This document shows, piece after piece, positions 14,396-22,414 of a stretch of 35,711 bases of DNA. Under the pieces are notes generated by a model. The model had not been told where the DNA came from and did no database searches. It saw only the letters and a list, made by a program, of their open reading frames with translations. The stretch comes from a virus, in IMG/VR virus record IMGVR_UViG_3300012936_000064, positions 1-35,711 of that record, one strand, 5' to 3'. Within the stretch, counting starts at the first letter, position 1, and each line of letters starts with the position of its first letter. The translations under genes were made by a program, and so were the position numbers.

Positions 14396-15370
14396 ATGAC
14401 AAGTGTAGTACAAGTACCAAACGATAATTATTTAATTAAAGTTCAAGATGGCGGAACAATCACTCTTGATACAGGTCCTGTACAAGGTGATGTAATTGTT
14501 ACAGGAAATATTACAATTAATGGTACACAAACAGTAGTCAATTCAAACGAACTAGATATTGAAGATAATATTATTACAGTCAACCACGGTGAATCTGGAG
14601 TTGGTGTAACATTAGGCACAGCTGGAATACAAGTTGATAGAGGTGCCGCGGCAGATGCTAGATGGGTTTATGACGAAAGTGTTACATGGACAGATCCTGT
14701 TACAGAAACAGGACAAACTGGCGGATGGTCTGCTAAAAGTTTAAGCGGTGCTTTAATTGCAATTCAAACTGTTGCTATTGATACAGTTGGTGGCGATTTA
14801 TATTTAATTAATGAAGGTACAGGTGTTATTAGCGTAACTGGTACAAACGATTATGAGAATCAAGTAACTGATGATGACGATATTCCAAACAAAAAATATG
14901 TTGATGATGAAATTGTAAATTCATTAACTAGTACATTCCAAAGACGTATTGAAGAAGGAAGTACATCAAAATCTTTTGTTGAAGTAAGAGACAGAGAAAT
15001 TAGCGGATTACAAAGTGTAGTAAATTTTGATTTAGATGGTTTAAATTCAGGAAAAATATTTGCAGATAGATTTGAAATACAGGATATAAGAATACAAGAC
15101 GGAATGATAGAAACACTTAATAGTGATTCAGATCTAAAACTTTCAGCACCAGGTACAGGTGGAATACGTATCATGGATAACATGACAATTACAAGTACAC
15201 CTGCTATTGATGATGCGTTAACAGATCCAGCATCTCCGTCCGATGGACTCAAATTATATGTAAAAACTCCGGAAACAGGTGGTACTGGTTTGTTCTTCAA
15301 ACATGCTAACAGCACCAACGGAGAAATAATAAGTAGAAAGAATGCTCTTTTATTGAGCATGTTATTTTAA
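14396..15370 (+). CDS. Tail-fibre-type structural protein, 324 aa
   Basis: Beta-rich fibre-like protein. It carries the same building blocks as the giant fibres downstream: DVIVTGNITINGTQTVVNS near residues 32-50, NSDSDLKLSAPGTGGIRI near 243-260, and PSDGLKLYVKTPETG near the end. The middle has a short charged helix (TSTFQRRIEEGSTSKSF). It ends in an unusual hydrophobic tail, ALLLSMLF. Homologues occur in marine T4-like phages. Likely part of the distal tail or a fibre adaptor; the exact part is unknown. AGGA lies shortly before the ATG; a strong hairpin precedes it. Confidence 0.75.
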   Translation: MTSVVQVPNDNYLIKVQDGGTITLDTGPVQGDVIVTGNITINGTQTVVNSNELDIEDNIITVNHGESGVGVTLGTAGIQVDRGAAADARWVYDESVTWTDPVTETGQTGGWSAKSLSGALIAIQTVAIDTVGGDLYLINEGTGVISVTGTNDYENQVTDDDDIPNKKYVDDEIVNSLTSTFQRRIEEGSTSKSFVEVRDREISGLQSVVNFDLDGLNSGKIFADRFEIQDIRIQDGMIETLNSDSDLKLSAPGTGGIRIMDNMTITSTPAIDDALTDPASPSDGLKLYVKTPETGGTGLFFKHANSTNGEIISRKNALLLSMLF

Positions 15371-15382
15371 AGAGGAAAAAAT

Positions 15383-15721
15383 ATGGCCATAGCATCCACA
15401 GCAATAGCAAGTACAGATACAGACTTACTAGTTGTCCCTGGCGGCAAATCCTATGCTGTTTTGACAATTATGGTTTGTAACACTGAAACACCTAATCCGG
15501 TACACCAAGAACATGGATTAACTAACTTTGACCTACACTTTGTAAAAAGTGGCGCGGCAAAGAGTAATACTAATATGGTAATTAGATCGTTACAATTACC
15601 TGCAGGAGAAACATTTACATTTGATAGTGAAAAAATTGTTTTAGAAGCAGGAGATAAAATTGTAGCATTAGGTGAATCACCTACAAACCTAGTTGCAACA
15701 GTTAGTTTCTTAGAGGTATAA
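15383..15721 (+). CDS. Small beta-sandwich virion protein, 112 aa
   Basis: Alternating hydrophobic strands with no helix: LLVVPGGKSYAVLTIMVCNT, then SLQLPAGETFTFDSEKIVLE, then GDKIVALGESPTNLVATVSF. The size and strand order, with the near-C-terminal GDKI...V.A...N.V motif, resemble the 109-aa protein at 27528, which has GGEKIIIPSGFSILV; they may be distant paralogues. Probably a small decoration or fibre-associated protein. Shine-Dalgarno AGAGGA precedes the ATG. Confidence 0.7.
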   Translation: MAIASTAIASTDTDLLVVPGGKSYAVLTIMVCNTETPNPVHQEHGLTNFDLHFVKSGAAKSNTNMVIRSLQLPAGETFTFDSEKIVLEAGDKIVALGESPTNLVATVSFLEV

Positions 15722-15722
15722 T

Positions 15723-16223
15723 ATGAAATTAATAAAAGCACAAAGTACCAATTTAAGAAGTATCGAAGGAAAAGGTATGAAGTATGATATTAATAATATT
15801 ATACGTATGGGTTCAGAAGTTGCTATGGTAGTGCCGGTTGGAGATCAAGCATCAAGACCAGTATTTTCAGAAGAAGGTATGTTAAGGTACAATACTACAG
15901 TTGAAGCTTTTGAAATGTATTCATCAGGTGCTTGGGGAGAAGTTAGAAAAAAAGAACCAACTGAAATAGTTCAACAAAATTTAGGAAATGGTGATGCAAG
16001 TGAAACAGTATTTGGTCCATTAGTAAATGGCGATGCTAACTTTCCAGCACCTAAAACAGCAAAAAATATACTTGTATTTGTAGAAAACGTTTTTCAAATA
16101 GCAGGTACAAACTACACATTGGTGCAAAATCCAGCAGGTAAAGCACCAGGATTTTATCTATCATTTAGTTCTGCTCCTGATTTAGGTAAGCCAGTTACAG
16201 TATTGCACAACTTTGATAAATAA
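15723..16223 (+). CDS. Fibre-associated protein with RYNT-type module, 166 aa
   Basis: Residues about 45-75 have the module SRPVFSEEGMLRYNTTVEAF followed by EMYSSGAWGEV. The same module (RP...G.LRYNT....E.Y.G..W) closes both giant fibres at 17242 and 22415 and recurs inside them, so this gene probably encodes a detached fibre module or tip. The second half (about 85-165) is a separate beta-rich domain beginning QQNLGNGDASETVFGP and ending PVTVLHNFDK. The ATG is 1 nt after the previous stop, with GAGG upstream: translational coupling is likely. Confidence 0.72.
   Translation: MKLIKAQSTNLRSIEGKGMKYDINNIIRMGSEVAMVVPVGDQASRPVFSEEGMLRYNTTVEAFEMYSSGAWGEVRKKEPTEIVQQNLGNGDASETVFGPLVNGDANFPAPKTAKNILVFVENVFQIAGTNYTLVQNPAGKAPGFYLSFSSAPDLGKPVTVLHNFDK
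16215..16222 (+). promoter_or_regulatory. T4-type late promoter for the Cys-rich gene
   Basis: GATAAATA overlapping the last two codons and stop of the previous gene. Predicted start near 16228, 15 nt before the ATG at 16243. Confidence 0.6.
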
Positions 16224-16242
16224 TAATGATTAGGAGTAATAA

Positions 16243-17199
16243 ATGGCGTCATTAAAATCACTGTTAGGATCAAAAAACTTTACACAAGAAGAAACAAATC
16301 TTGAACAAGGTCGTATTTACGCATATAATAACGGAGTAATGTATTCGTTTTTATGTAACGGATTCTGTTGGCAATCACCAGGATCAGGAACAATAACAAT
16401 TGATGCATGGGGCGCAGGTGGATCAGGCGCAAGAATGTGTTGTTGTGGTGCAGGTATACCTGGAAACGCGGCGGCATTTGGTAGAAAGAAAACTTCAGTA
16501 GTATCTGGAAACAGAGTTTGTGGATCAGTTGGTAAGTCTTGCGGTAACGCAAGTGCAATTTGTTTCAGAGGTTGTTCAGAAGCTACATGTTTTTGTATTA
16601 ACACTAACGGACACGTAGGTTGTATGTGTGTGCAAGGTGGTAAAGGCGGCGTAAGTTTTTGTTCAACAACTCCTAGTATGTATTGTTGCTTTAGAGCAAA
16701 CGGTTATTGTGCAACTAATAGAGGACCAAACTGTGGTATAGTATGTAATACTTGTAGCGGTGCATTTATGGCATGTAGTTACGGTGGAGATGTTAACTGT
16801 TGTGGTTGTATTAGTTGTTCTAGTTTCTTAGGATGCTATCCAGCATGTACATGTATGAGATATCATCACGTTGCACTTCCAGCTTTTGTAATGGCTAAAT
16901 GCGGCATTATGGTAACATACGCAACTGAATCAGACAATCCATACTCACGTTGGTCAGGTATGGGACAACACCAATATATTAATGCACTTAACGCGGCAAG
17001 TAGAATGCCAAGTATGGGTGTGTATCATGGATCATGTTGGATGGGTAACAGAGCATGTCAGTGTTACGATATGTTAGGTTGTCAACACCAAGTACCATAC
17101 GGATCAGGCGGTCCAGCGGCAAACCCATGTCCAGGAGTTAGAGACCACGGATGGCGCGGTGGAATGGGTGCAATTCGTATTAGATACGTCGAAAACTAA
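16243..17199 (+). CDS. Cysteine- and glycine-rich virion protein (adhesin-like), 318 aa
   Basis: I count 34 cysteines in 318 residues, nearly all between residues 38 and 300, often paired or tripled (MCCCGAG; CINTNGHVGCMC; NCCGCISCSS; ACTC). The first 37 residues have none. Residues 49-62, GTITIDAWGAGGSG, and the closing strand GAIRIRYVEN frame the protein in the way of glycine-rich phage tail-tip domains (a strand, W-G-A-G-G, long Gly-rich part, final strand). Such density of Cys suggests metal binding or disulfide locking after lysis; neither is shown by the sequence. It has its own late promoter and AGGAG Shine-Dalgarno. No signal peptide. Confidence 0.75.
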   Translation: MASLKSLLGSKNFTQEETNLEQGRIYAYNNGVMYSFLCNGFCWQSPGSGTITIDAWGAGGSGARMCCCGAGIPGNAAAFGRKKTSVVSGNRVCGSVGKSCGNASAICFRGCSEATCFCINTNGHVGCMCVQGGKGGVSFCSTTPSMYCCFRANGYCATNRGPNCGIVCNTCSGAFMACSYGGDVNCCGCISCSSFLGCYPACTCMRYHHVALPAFVMAKCGIMVTYATESDNPYSRWSGMGQHQYINALNAASRMPSMGVYHGSCWMGNRACQCYDMLGCQHQVPYGSGGPAANPCPGVRDHGWRGGMGAIRIRYVEN

Positions 17200-17211
17200 T
17201 AATCTATTACC

Positions 17212-17219
17212 GATAAATA
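17212..17219 (+). promoter_or_regulatory. T4-type late promoter for the first giant fibre
   Basis: GATAAATAC; predicted start near 17225, 17 nt before the ATG at 17242; AGAGGA Shine-Dalgarno between. Confidence 0.68.
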
Positions 17220-17241
17220 CTGTGTCTAAAGAGGAATTCAC

Positions 17242-20200
17242 ATGGCACAAGTAGGTCGTATATCCGGACCATTATTATTTGCAAATCTAGAACGTCAAGG
17301 TAAAAATCTTGATTTTAGAAATGCAACCAATAGCACACCAACATTAAAACTTGATGTTACTAATAACAATATTGGTGTAAATGTTCTTGCACCTGCTTTT
17401 GACTTAGATGTTAATAATACTGTAAAAGCAACATCTTCTGAAATAGCATCTGCCAGCCCTGGTAATTTTGTTATCAGTAATGATGACATAACAGCTACAA
17501 CAGGTCCTATTAATTTTTTAGGTAATGTTAATTTATCTAGAATACGAACTCAACAAATAGATGTTAACGATAATAGATTAAGCACTTATGCTACTAACGC
17601 AAATTTAAATTTAATTAGTAACGGTACAGGTACAATTGAATTACAAGCTAATACTAATGTAATGGGTAATGTACATGCTACTGGTGATATTACTATCGGT
17701 GGTAATTTAACAATAGGTAACGATGCACAAGACACAATTACACTTAATAGTGATGTTGACAGTAACATTATTCCTGATGTAGATAATACATTTGATTTAG
17801 GTACATCATATGACGATAGTGCAGAAAGCAAAACATGGCGTAATACTAATATAGCAAATGTTACTGGTAATATTTCAACAAGTACAACTGCTACTATTGA
17901 TAACATAGATTTTACTTTACGTGCTGGAAATATTTTCTATGTAAGTCCTTTAGGACAAGATACTAACAAAGGTGATCATCCTCAATCTCAATTTAAGACA
18001 ATACGTAGAGCATTAGATGCGGCAGACAGTAGTTCAGCCGGTCCATCGATAATACATATTGCTCCTGGCGAATATGACGAACAATTACCTTTGACTGTGC
18101 CAGCAAACACATCTATTAAAGGCAGTGAATTAAGAAACGTAATCATTTTTCCTGATACAAGTAGTCAAAGCGAAGATGTATTTTTAGTTGACGGTGATAC
18201 AACAATAGAAGATGTTACTATAAAAGATTTTTACTACGATTCTGTTAATGATAAAGGTTATGCTATTAGATACAAACCTAATGCAACAGTTACAGCTAGA
18301 AGTCCATATATTCGAAACGTAACAGTTTTAACAAAAGGTAGTGTAACAAGTGCAAGCGATCCAAGAGGATACAATGAAGGTGATGCAGGTCGTGCAGTTT
18401 TAGTTGATGGTGCAGACGTTACTGCAAGTAGTCAAGAAGCTAGTATGTTATTCCATGCTTTTACAGCTATTACACCAGGAGCCCAAGCAATTACGCTTAC
18501 AAACGGTGTTAGAGTTGAATGGTTAAATTCTTTTACATATTTTGCAGAGACTGGCATTAAACTTGTAAATGGTTCTACAGGACATCAAAGCAGTGACGGT
18601 AGCACTATAAAGTATGGTGCAGAACTTAGATGTATTGGTAGTGCAACAATTTATGGTAACAAAGGTATTGTAGCAGATGGTAATGATTGTATTGCATATT
18701 TAATAGATCAAAATTTTGCGTACATTGGCGTAAACGAAAGATCGGATAATGATCCTACAACAGTTGTCCAATCAAACGAAGTAACTGAACTTAACAACGG
18801 AAAAGTATTATTTTCTAGTGTGGACCATAACGGTGATTTTAGAGTTGGAGGTGCTTTGTTTGTAGACGCAACTACAGGTGAAGTTGATATTGAAAGTGCG
18901 GCTTTTGATTTTAGCGGTACAGATAGACTTACAATTAGAACACAAGGTAATAGTGTTGTATTAGATAGTACACAAGTAAAAACAGATTTAATAAGATTTA
19001 GTGGAAACACAGTTGAAACAATATCAGATACATTACATCTTAATAGTGCAGGCGTAATTAATATTTTAGATAATACAAATATTACGGGACATTTAGATAT
19101 AAGTGGTAATGTAACTATAGGCGGAGCGTTAGTAAGATTAGGTGATGCAGATACAGATAATATTAATTTAAGTGCAGATGTAATTAGTGACCTTACACCT
19201 AATTTTAATAACACATACAATTTAGGTAGTTCTACAAAATATTGGGGTAGACTATTTTCAGATCAATTAGATTTAGATGAAATATCAATTAGCGGAAATA
19301 GTATTATTACACATGATACAAATAGCGATTTATTAATTAATCCGGCAGGCACAGGTAAAACAAGAATTAGTAGTTTAGAAGTTGGTACAGACAGTACCGC
19401 AGGTACAACAACATTAGATGAGGAACAAATTTACAATGGCAATTTATTTGTAAATTCATCAACTACATTCAATGGTAATATAGTTGCAAATAAAAATATT
19501 ACACTGCATACTGTAACTACAAACAGTGTAAATGCACAAGGAATGGCTAATTTTGAAAATGTTGCTTTTCTTGGAAATGTAATAACATCTACTGAAAGTA
19601 ATAGTGATTTAGAAATGCGTCCTAATGGCACAGGAAAAATTACTATCAATAGTAGTGTTGAAGCTGATAACATTACAACACAAGCAAATTATAGTTTTGG
19701 AAGTGCTACAATGTCTAGCAGTCAAGGCGAAAAGTTAGTAACAAACAATTATGATGTTGAAAATCAAATAATAGGTGATATTAGAATTGAAGGTAATGTA
19801 ATTGAAACATTAAGTTCGAATGCAGATTTAGAATTACGTGCAAACAAAGAACCAGTTACAGTTACAGTAGGACCACAATTTAGTGTTAACGCAGAAGAAA
19901 ATGCTCCTAGAGCAGTAACATTTAATAACGATGGTACAAAAATGTTTATTGCCGGAACACAAGGTGACGATGTTAGTGAATACACACTTTCGACAGCATT
20001 TGATCTTTCTTCAACAGTAACTTATGTAGATAGTCTTTCTGTAATTAACAATCCAACAGCAGTTAAATTTAACTTAGATGGTACAAAAATGTATGTTACT
20101 GGTCCAGGCACTAACTGCTTGACAGAATACAATCTCTCAACTGCATTTGATGTTTCCACAGGAGTGTTTAGTCAAAACTCACCAGTGTGGACTAACCTTG

Positions 20201-22278
20201 TTACACCTAGTGAAGATGATACTTTTGGCTTTGACTTTAACAATGACGGAACAAAACTTTATGTAACAGGAAATCAAAGAGATAAGATTTACGAATTTGA
20301 TTTACCTTCAGCATTTGATATATCATCAATAACATTTGTGCAAGATTTGTATGTAGGTCTCATAGACATTGAACCATTTGGTATAGAGTGGAGCCCTAAC
20401 GGTAGAAGATTGCTTATTGTAGGTACAAGGGGCAACGGTGTTGATCAATTTAATGTTGCTACACCATTTGATATTTCAACTGCTGAACATTTAGGTTTTT
20501 ATTTTATAGGAGGAAATCCTAGCGGTATACATATTTCACCTGATGGTACAAAGATGTTCATTGTAGGTAACAATCATGACAAAGTTAAAGAATATACACT
20601 TTCCGCTCCTTATCAAATAGCAGAAAAAACTGGAGGAAGCACTATTGAATTACGAGAAGATGTTTTAATAAGTAAAAATCTTTCTGTAAATACTATAGGT
20701 GGTGTAGCACCTAATATATCAGCTAACGACTTATCAATTAATCATGCAACTATCAACACAACTTTAATTGCACCAGGAACAACTTTTGGCAGTATAAAAC
20801 TGCATGGCAACAAAATAGAAACAACAGATAGTAATGCTGATTTACAATTAAGAGCAAACGGCACAGGAACTGTACAGTTAGAAGAAAACGTAACTGTTGC
20901 AGACAATGTAAATGCAGTTGATGTTGATACACAGATATCAAATATAAACATAGCAAACTTTAACAATGTTACAATTACAAATAATGTAACTGCACCAACT
21001 AGTATTTCAATGGAAGGTATACACTTTTTAGGAAACACTATAAGAACAGTAGATTCAAATGCTGATTTAGAACTACGTGCAAGTGGCACAGGTAAAGTAA
21101 GCCTGCAAGAAAATGTACAATTAGATAAAGACTTGACTGTAGTAGGCAATACAACTTCTACAGGAGGTAACATACAACAAGCCAATACAAACACAGCAAC
21201 TACTAATAGAATTACTTCTGCTACAACAATGTTACCAGGAATAGCAATTTATGGAAACAGCATACAAACTTACAACAGTAACAGTGATATAGAATTAGTG
21301 GCAAGCGGGAGTGGTAATGTTGTAATGAATGATAGTGCAGGTTTTGGTAAAAATTTAGATGTTAATGGAACATTAACAGTAGACGGTATAGTAATTAATG
21401 CTCAACTTTCAACACCAGAATTACAAATGAGTGGAAACATTACATTTGATGATAATTTTATAACAACTACTGATACAAACAGTAACTTAGAATTAAAAGC
21501 AAATGGAAGTGCTTTAGTTGAACTAGACCAACTTAGAATTAGAGATAATGTTATGGATACAAAAACTGCTGACAGTACAGCGGCTGACATTGTATTCAAA
21601 CCTGATACATATTTACAAGTGGATACTACAGGAGATGTAGTTATACCAAAAGGTGATCTACCATTATACGCTCAAGGACAATTACATTACGATACAAGTA
21701 AAAATCACTTTGTAGGATATAACGGAACTGTACAACGTAGGCTTGGTGGATTAGCAAGTGATGATTTAGAAACAAGAATTGAAGCAGTTTCTGACAGTAA
21801 TAAATTAGATTTCTATACAAATAATACAAAGGTTATGAGTATGGGATATCCTAATGCAACATCAATGGATAGATTAGAACTTACTGGATTAGATATTGAT
21901 GCAAACACTATATCAGTTAATAATACAAATGCTAATTTACTGCTACTGCCTGAACAAGGAGACGGTAGAGTAGTAATAGATAATTTAGAATTTCACGATA
22001 GTAAAATAGTAGTAACAGGACCTAATACTGCAACATTATCGGGTACTGATGACGGCTATGTTAAATTTAGCGGTACAGGTGGAGTACGTATACCTATTGG
22101 AGGTAGCGCCGGACGTGAGCCAACACCTGAATTAGGACATGCACGTTTTAACACAAATCTAGCATATTTAGAAGTATTTGATGGTGCAGATTGGGTAACA
22201 GCGGCTGGTACAGGTGCTGGTGTTAGCGATGCTACTATGCAAGAAATTATGAATGAATACATTCTAATCTTTGGCTAA
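17242..22278 (+). CDS. Giant tail fibre protein 1, with inserted beta-propeller
   Basis: 1678 residues. N-terminus GRISGPLL..NL.R.G is shared with the next fibre. From about residue 230 (IFYVSPLGQDTNKGDHPQ) to 540 it has a pectate-lyase-like beta-helix core: IIHIAPGEYDEQLPL, then RSPYIRNVTVLTKGSVTSAS, closing with DHNGDFRVGGALFVD. The remainder is built of repeats of the form G-N-x-I-x-T-x-x-S-N-x-D-L-E-L-x-x-x-G-T-G, about ten copies. Residues 869-1130 interrupt one repeat with a domain holding five DGTKM(F/Y)V-like strands, a beta-propeller signature. The C-terminus has a G...RFNT...EVFDGADW module and ends EYILIFG. Likely a receptor-binding or collar fibre; the sugar or protein it binds is unknown. 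No lyase catalytic site is claimed. Confidence 0.85.
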   Translation: MAQVGRISGPLLFANLERQGKNLDFRNATNSTPTLKLDVTNNNIGVNVLAPAFDLDVNNTVKATSSEIASASPGNFVISNDDITATTGPINFLGNVNLSRIRTQQIDVNDNRLSTYATNANLNLISNGTGTIELQANTNVMGNVHATGDITIGGNLTIGNDAQDTITLNSDVDSNIIPDVDNTFDLGTSYDDSAESKTWRNTNIANVTGNISTSTTATIDNIDFTLRAGNIFYVSPLGQDTNKGDHPQSQFKTIRRALDAADSSSAGPSIIHIAPGEYDEQLPLTVPANTSIKGSELRNVIIFPDTSSQSEDVFLVDGDTTIEDVTIKDFYYDSVNDKGYAIRYKPNATVTARSPYIRNVTVLTKGSVTSASDPRGYNEGDAGRAVLVDGADVTASSQEASMLFHAFTAITPGAQAITLTNGVRVEWLNSFTYFAETGIKLVNGSTGHQSSDGSTIKYGAELRCIGSATIYGNKGIVADGNDCIAYLIDQNFAYIGVNERSDNDPTTVVQSNEVTELNNGKVLFSSVDHNGDFRVGGALFVDATTGEVDIESAAFDFSGTDRLTIRTQGNSVVLDSTQVKTDLIRFSGNTVETISDTLHLNSAGVINILDNTNITGHLDISGNVTIGGALVRLGDADTDNINLSADVISDLTPNFNNTYNLGSSTKYWGRLFSDQLDLDEISISGNSIITHDTNSDLLINPAGTGKTRISSLEVGTDSTAGTTTLDEEQIYNGNLFVNSSTTFNGNIVANKNITLHTVTTNSVNAQGMANFENVAFLGNVITSTESNSDLEMRPNGTGKITINSSVEADNITTQANYSFGSATMSSSQGEKLVTNNYDVENQIIGDIRIEGNVIETLSSNADLELRANKEPVTVTVGPQFSVNAEENAPRAVTFNNDGTKMFIAGTQGDDVSEYTLSTAFDLSSTVTYVDSLSVINNPTAVKFNLDGTKMYVTGPGTNCLTEYNLSTAFDVSTGVFSQNSPVWTNLVTPSEDDTFGFDFNNDGTKLYVTGNQRDKIYEFDLPSAFDISSITFVQDLYVGLIDIEPFGIEWSPNGRRLLIVGTRGNGVDQFNVATPFDISTAEHLGFYFIGGNPSGIHISPDGTKMFIVGNNHDKVKEYTLSAPYQIAEKTGGSTIELREDVLISKNLSVNTIGGVAPNISANDLSINHATINTTLIAPGTTFGSIKLHGNKIETTDSNADLQLRANGTGTVQLEENVTVADNVNAVDVDTQISNINIANFNNVTITNNVTAPTSISMEGIHFLGNTIRTVDSNADLELRASGTGKVSLQENVQLDKDLTVVGNTTSTGGNIQQANTNTATTNRITSATTMLPGIAIYGNSIQTYNSNSDIELVASGSGNVVMNDSAGFGKNLDVNGTLTVDGIVINAQLSTPELQMSGNITFDDNFITTTDTNSNLELKANGSALVELDQLRIRDNVMDTKTADSTAADIVFKPDTYLQVDTTGDVVIPKGDLPLYAQGQLHYDTSKNHFVGYNGTVQRRLGGLASDDLETRIEAVSDSNKLDFYTNNTKVMSMGYPNATSMDRLELTGLDIDANTISVNNTNANLLLLPEQGDGRVVIDNLEFHDSKIVVTGPNTATLSGTDDGYVKFSGTGGVRIPIGGSAGREPTPELGHARFNTNLAYLEVFDGADWVTAAGTGAGVSDATMQEIMNEYILIFG

Positions 22279-22300
22279 CACATACATTATTACATAATCA

Positions 22301-22308
22301 CATAAATA
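22301..22308 (+). promoter_or_regulatory. T4-type late promoter for the second giant fibre
   Basis: CATAAATAC; predicted start near 22314, immediately before a 12-bp hairpin; leader about 101 nt. Confidence 0.66.
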
Positions 22309-22314
22309 CATTAT

Positions 22315-22397
22315 ATAACAATAATTCAGACCTAAAAATTGTTGTTATCACACTGTGGTCAACCCGCAAAGCAAGGTGGTTGGTGGCACAAGATGCC
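22315..22397 (+). ncRNA. Structured 5' leader of the second giant fibre gene
   Basis: Begins with a 12-bp hairpin (22315-22326 with 22337-22348, one G-T pair). Its loop GACC (22329-22332) can pair with GGTC (22357-22360), a pseudoknot. Further on, CAACC pairs with GGTTG (22360-22364/22378-22382), and GGCA with TGCC (22385-22388/22394-22397). The Shine-Dalgarno GAGGAGA follows. No ORF is present in the leader that I would support. Confidence 0.5.
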
Positions 22398-22414
22398 CGT
22401 GTTGAGGAGAAGAG

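Noticed and set aside
17929-18870. Beta-helix core of the fibres as an active pectate lyase or depolymerase
   Set aside because: The fold resemblance is fair, but I see no conserved catalytic Asp/Arg arrangement, and the core is shared by several fibres, as expected for a structural shaft.
18708-19220. Long minus-strand open frame opposite fibre 1 (and similar ones opposite fibre 3, for example 31630-32172)
   Set aside because: No Shine-Dalgarno, composition that mirrors the plus-strand codons, and full overlap with a clearly coding frame: antisense shadows.
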